Origin: Firm-13 sp037143795
GTDB lineage: Bacteria > Bacillota > Clostridia > Saccharofermentanales > Saccharofermentanaceae
Assembly (NCBI GenBank): GCA_037143795.1
Contig: JBAWXZ010000004.1
Coordinates: 1-64,000 of the forward strand
DNA: 64,000 nt
Direction of reading: 5' to 3'
The notes beneath the pieces are model-generated. The model searched no databases. It was not told the DNA's origin and was given only the letters and a program-made list of their open reading frames with translations. Every line of letters begins with the position of its first letter. Position 1 is the stretch's first letter. The translations under genes and the position numbers were made by a program. Shown piece by piece: positions 61,044-64,000 of this stretch.

Positions 61044-61114
61044 AGAAATACCCCCTTTAAAGAAAAACTATCTGGATTTTTCGAACCGGGAATTGTCAAA
61101 AACAGATTCAAATG

Positions 61115-61143
61115 ATTATATCATAAGTCGAAATTGTATTCAA
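61115..61143 (-). promoter_or_regulatory. Near-consensus promoter of metY
   Basis: On the minus strand TTGAAT (61143-61138) and TATAAT (61120-61115) are separated by exactly 17 bases. It lies about 72 bases before the metY start codon and just downstream of the nucleotidyltransferase stop codon. Confidence 0.75.
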
Positions 61144-61158
61144 AATCGAAAAGCCAGG

Positions 61159-61728
61159 TCAATGATTAAATTGATCAGAATTTATTTTTAATATTTTCTC
61201 AATTTTATCTTTTATTTCCATTGGCAGATTGTCCTCTAACGCTTTCAATAGATATTCAGGATTTGCAACGCCGTTAGAAATCAAATAGTTTTCTATCATT
61301 GCAACTTTCGCTTCCCTGTTGGGGATCAGCTGATAAATTACAAACCAGTCTTCCAGGGATGTTAATGGAATTCTTACTCCATTAACATTCCTGATGTCTG
61401 AAATTGAATCATAATCAAAAGTATATTCAAATACTCCATCAATGTGATTTATTTGAAGTCCTGACATTACATCAATATCAACTCCGTTTATCACATACTC
61501 GTAAAAGTACTTTGTAGAATACCTGTTTGTTTTTTCCTTGAATTTTTTTTCGCCGATACCGGAAAGAATTTCATCTGCTTTATTTATATCCTTTATATCT
61601 ACCAGAATATCTATATCGTTAGGCTTATCCGTTATTCCACGAATGTTCAAAAGCATGGAAGCACCAACACCCCAGACAATTCCTGCCTGATTCAGTTTTT
61701 CCGCAATATAGATTAAAGTATCCAGCAT
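61159..61728 (-). CDS. Nucleotidyltransferase-superfamily protein
   Basis: The 189-residue product has the fold signature GVGASMLLNIRG (GS-type nucleotide loop) and DIDILVD (two metal-binding acidic residues), as in the MNT/AbiEii/aminoglycoside-adenylyltransferase group. No companion toxin/antitoxin or HEPN gene is seen next to it. It could add nucleotides to a small molecule, RNA or protein; the target cannot be read. The ATG at 61728 follows AGGAG by 10 bases. Confidence 0.75.
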   Translation of the reverse strand: MLDTLIYIAEKLNQAGIVWGVGASMLLNIRGITDKPNDIDILVDIKDINKADEILSGIGEKKFKEKTNRYSTKYFYEYVINGVDIDVMSGLQINHIDGVFEYTFDYDSISDIRNVNGVRIPLTSLEDWFVIYQLIPNREAKVAMIENYLISNGVANPEYLLKALEDNLPMEIKDKIEKILKINSDQFNH

Positions 61729-61756
61729 TTATACATCACTCCTGACCTCGATTATT

Positions 61757-61799
61757 TGAAAAATACGGCATAAAGAAACTAATGCTCCTTATGCCGTAT
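61757..61799 (-). terminator. Intrinsic terminator after the aldo/keto reductase gene
   Basis: A perfect 11-bp stem (61763-61773 with 61789-61799) with a 15-base loop is followed on the minus strand by TTTTTC. It ends the transcript of the aldo/keto reductase and precedes the nucleotidyltransferase gene. Confidence 0.8.
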
Positions 61800-61854
61800 C
61801 AGGATTAAAATGTCGACTGACTTATAAAAAATGAAACCGGTATCCTGCAGGAAA

Positions 61855-62772
61855 TTACGGTATTGTATTCCCCGCTGCAGTATAGATTTCATACCATTCT
61901 TTTCTGGTCAGCGCCACATCCGGAGCCTCACAGATATCTTTCAGATGGAGAATATTTGTTGTTCCTACGATCGGCTGCATCTTTGCAGGATGCCTCAGAA
62001 TCCACGCAATGGCAATCGCGGTCTTTGTCACACCCTTTACGTCGGCAATATGCTGCATTTTCGCATTCAGTTCAGCGTACTGCAGATTCTCGAGGAAAGG
62101 TCCGGCAAAGAATCCATGCTGGAATGGAGACCAGGGCTGGATTGTAATGTCATGAAGCCGGCAGTAATCAAGGACGCTTCCGTCACGGTTTACCGCATCA
62201 TCCGACTGCATATTTACATGAAGCCCTGAGTTGAGCATATTTGAATGGGCAATGCTGAACTGAAGCTGGTTTGCAATCAGCGGAAAGGAGATATAACGCT
62301 TCAAAAGTGCAATCTGCATCGGATTTTGGTTGCTGACCCCGAAATGACGGACTTTACCGCTGGCATGAAGGATTGAAAAGGCTTCTGCAACCTCTTCAGG
62401 CTCCACCAGGGCGTCCGGCCTGTGCAGAAGAAGAATGTCCACGTAATCCGTCTGCAGGTGCTTTAAGCTGCCTTCTACGGCCTCCATAATGTGTTCCTTG
62501 GAAAAATCAAGGTATCCGTCACGTATGCCGCACTTTGTCTGAATATAAATCTTATCCCGGGCTATCGATTCGGATTTGAGAATCTTACCGAAGAGATCCT
62601 CCGCCTGGCCGCCGGCATAAACATCCGCATGGTCAAACAAATCGATTCCGGCATCAAGGGCTGTCCGAACCAGTTCAGAGGCCTTGATAAATGATAAACC
62701 GTTAATCCGCATACATCCAAGAGCAATTTCTGAAGCACAAATACCACTGTTGCCGATATTGATAGTCTTCAT
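61855..62772 (-). CDS. Aldo/keto reductase
   Basis: The protein of about 305 residues has the NADPH-dependent (beta/alpha)8 fold with the family tyrosine and lysine: DLFDHADVYAGGQAED (Asp-Tyr catalytic pair), QTKCG (lysine), LLHRPDAL and the GVSNQNPMQIALL segment. It resembles YdhF-type reductases of carbonyl compounds; substrate unknown. The ATG at 62772 follows AGAGGTG by about 6 bases. Confidence 0.9.
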   Translation of the reverse strand: MKTINIGNSGICASEIALGCMRINGLSFIKASELVRTALDAGIDLFDHADVYAGGQAEDLFGKILKSESIARDKIYIQTKCGIRDGYLDFSKEHIMEAVEGSLKHLQTDYVDILLLHRPDALVEPEEVAEAFSILHASGKVRHFGVSNQNPMQIALLKRYISFPLIANQLQFSIAHSNMLNSGLHVNMQSDDAVNRDGSVLDYCRLHDITIQPWSPFQHGFFAGPFLENLQYAELNAKMQHIADVKGVTKTAIAIAWILRHPAKMQPIVGTTNILHLKDICEAPDVALTRKEWYEIYTAAGNTIP

Positions 62773-62813
62773 ACTGTTCACCTCTTATACTATGAACATT
62801 TACCTGTTTAATC

Positions 62814-64000
62814 CTAGCTGTCGGTTTCTGCGATTTTCTCCGCCAGGTCATTAAGGTAGACCCAGCGGGACATTTTCCCATCCAGCGCCTGTTCGAGGGA
62901 TTCCTTCTTCTCCATGAGTTCCTGAAGCTTAATGTAATTACTTGATTCTTTATGCATATCTATAGATACATCATACAACTGTGTTTCTAAGTCAGCAATG
63001 TCAGAATCGATTTTTTCATACTCTCGCTGTTCATTATAGGTGAATTTGAGTTTTCTGTTCTTGTTCCAGCACTTATCCTGGGTTGTTTTGGCCTCAGAAG
63101 CGGCCTGCTGGCCTGCATCCGCTTCATTTTGCTCAAGATACTCCGAATAACTTCCGAGATATTTGGTAATTGTCCCGTCGTCCTGAAAATCGAAAATCGT
63201 ATCAACTGCCTTGTCAAGAAAATATCTATCATGGGACACTGTAATGACAGCGCCGTTGAAATTTTCCAGATATTCCTCCAGGATGGTAAGCGTCTGAATA
63301 TCCAGGTCATTTGTTGGCTCATCCAAAAGCAGAAAATTCGGGGCTTCCATGATAATGCTCAGCAGGTATAGCCTTCTTCTCTCTCCGCCGGAAAGCCGCT
63401 TAATCGTATTCCACTGCAGGTCGGGCGTAAACAGAAATTTCTCCAGCATCTGCGATGCGGAAAGCGGACCGTCCCTGGTCTCAATTGTCTCGGCTATATT
63501 CCGGATAAAGTCAATCACACGAAGCGAAACATCCATTTCCTGGCTGTCCTGTGAAAAATACCCGAGTTTGACTGTTTCACCGAACACAACAGTACCGGAA
63601 TCCGGCAGAAGCCTTCCGCTTATCATGTTGAGAAGCGTCGATTTGCCGCAGCCGTTTTTGCCGACAATACCGATCCTGGCATCACGTGAAATGATATGGC
63701 TGAAATGACTGACATATTCCCTGCCGCCGAAACTTTTGGAAATATCAGTAATTTCCAGTGTCTTTTTACCCAGACGCGTCGACATGGAACTGAGTTCCAG
63801 CTTGGCCGATTCCGATCGGCCGATACTGTCGCTTAGGTTTTCAAACCGTGCAATTCTGTCCTTGCTCTTTGTGCCCCTTGCCTTGGGGCCCTGCTGCATC
63901 CACTCATATTCTTTCCGCAGCAGGCTTTTGTTCTTGCGTTCCGTGCCCAAAGTGACTTCTTCACGCTGGGCCTTCATCTCAAGATACCTGGAATAGTTCG
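62814..64000 (-). CDS. ABC-F ATPase (Uup-like), 5' end beyond the window
   Basis: The gene runs off the window; the frame continues upstream of the ATG at 63977 as NYSRYLE, so the start is not in view. The second ABC module is complete with Walker A GKNGCGKST, signature LSGGERRRL and Walker B FLLLDEPTND. A C-terminal coiled-coil (about the last 90 residues) is typical of the Uup group of ribosome-associated ABC-F proteins. Only the linker end of the first module is in view. It lies 41 bases upstream of the aldo/keto reductase gene. Confidence 0.88.
   Translation of the reverse strand, partial: NYSRYLEMKAQREEVTLGTERKNKSLLRKEYEWMQQGPKARGTKSKDRIARFENLSDSIGRSESAKLELSSMSTRLGKKTLEITDISKSFGGREYVSHFSHIISRDARIGIVGKNGCGKSTLLNMISGRLLPDSGTVVFGETVKLGYFSQDSQEMDVSLRVIDFIRNIAETIETRDGPLSASQMLEKFLFTPDLQWNTIKRLSGGERRRLYLLSIIMEAPNFLLLDEPTNDLDIQTLTILEEYLENFNGAVITVSHDRYFLDKAVDTIFDFQDDGTITKYLGSYSEYLEQNEADAGQQAASEAKTTQDKCWNKNRKLKFTYNEQREYEKIDSDIADLETQLYDVSIDMHKESSNYIKLQELMEKKESLEQALDGKMSRWVYLNDLAEKIAETDS

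Noticed and set aside
61044..61114. SAM riboswitch upstream of metY
   Set aside because: The leader is only about 70 bases from the promoter and shows none of the S-box core elements.

Overview
This 64 kb window is a chromosomal segment of a low-to-mid G+C Gram-positive anaerobe. It most likely belongs to the class Clostridia and could be Lachnospiraceae-like. Supporting signs are strong AGGAGG ribosome binding sites on nearly every gene, a pyrophosphate-dependent phosphofructokinase, lipoproteins and a cell-wall-type surface protein, a YerC/TrpR-like regulator next to secA, a tandem pair of about 400-residue PRPP-synthetase-like genes, and Na+-decarboxylase beta/gamma subunits. There are no insertion sequences, prophage genes, CRISPR arrays or rRNA genes. 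The family-level assignment is inference.

Layout. 1-475: a tRNA operon (His, Gln, Lys) on the minus strand with a consensus promoter and a terminator. 0.5-9.8 kb: a diguanylate cyclase, PPi-phosphofructokinase, a flavin-reductase-like protein with a long repeat tail, a GNAT/AGT fusion, an orphan solute-binding lipoprotein, and a condensation-domain protein paired with a zinc-ribbon membrane protein. 9.9-17 kb: tRNA-Thr, then a tight minus-strand run (in transcription order: small membrane protein, yerC, secA, punA, ahcY, mtaD) that joins protein export to a possible SAH/SIH salvage route. 17-19.9 kb: a three-gene TadE/DUF5702/TadG-like cluster, preceded by a perfect hairpin that buries the first gene's Shine-Dalgarno sequence. 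19.9-36.2 kb: housekeeping genes (pheST, an MBL hydrolase, a degenerate methylglyoxal-synthase-like gene, mrdA-mreD-mreC without mreB, radC, a SEC-C protein, icd, holA, comEC, ysxC). 36.4-42.9 kb on the plus strand: two diverged PRPP synthetase paralogues, oadB/oadG, a small membrane protein and rqcH. 42.8-47.3 kb on the minus strand: pdp, ruvC, ruvA, ruvB, queH. 47.5-50 kb: a DUF815 ATPase and a Gfo/Idh/MocA oxidoreductase. 50-55 kb: a giant thioester/Cna-B surface protein and a Thr-rich lipoprotein. 55.2-59.3 kb: an ArsR regulator divergent from a TlpA-CcdA-CoA-disulfide-reductase/rhodanese-thioredoxin set. 59.7-64 kb: an O-acetylhomoserine sulfhydrylase, a nucleotidyltransferase, an aldo/keto reductase and a truncated ABC-F ATPase.

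How the genes work together. The clearest functional modules are: (i) mtaD-ahcY-punA, which could turn S-adenosylhomocysteine into homocysteine and hypoxanthine through S-inosylhomocysteine; (ii) the ArsR-controlled thiol/persulfide set; (iii) the ruvCAB recombination cluster; (iv) the mre/PBP2 cell-shape cluster; (v) a TadE-like secreted or pilus component whose translation or transcription looks RNA-controlled. The observations most worth testing are the anti-SD-mimicking hairpin at 19866-19902, the complementary motif loss in the two PRPP synthetase paralogues, the SIH-type SAH recycling operon, and the in-frame 69-bp repeat tail on the flavin reductase. All assignments come from reading motifs by eye; no database search was run.
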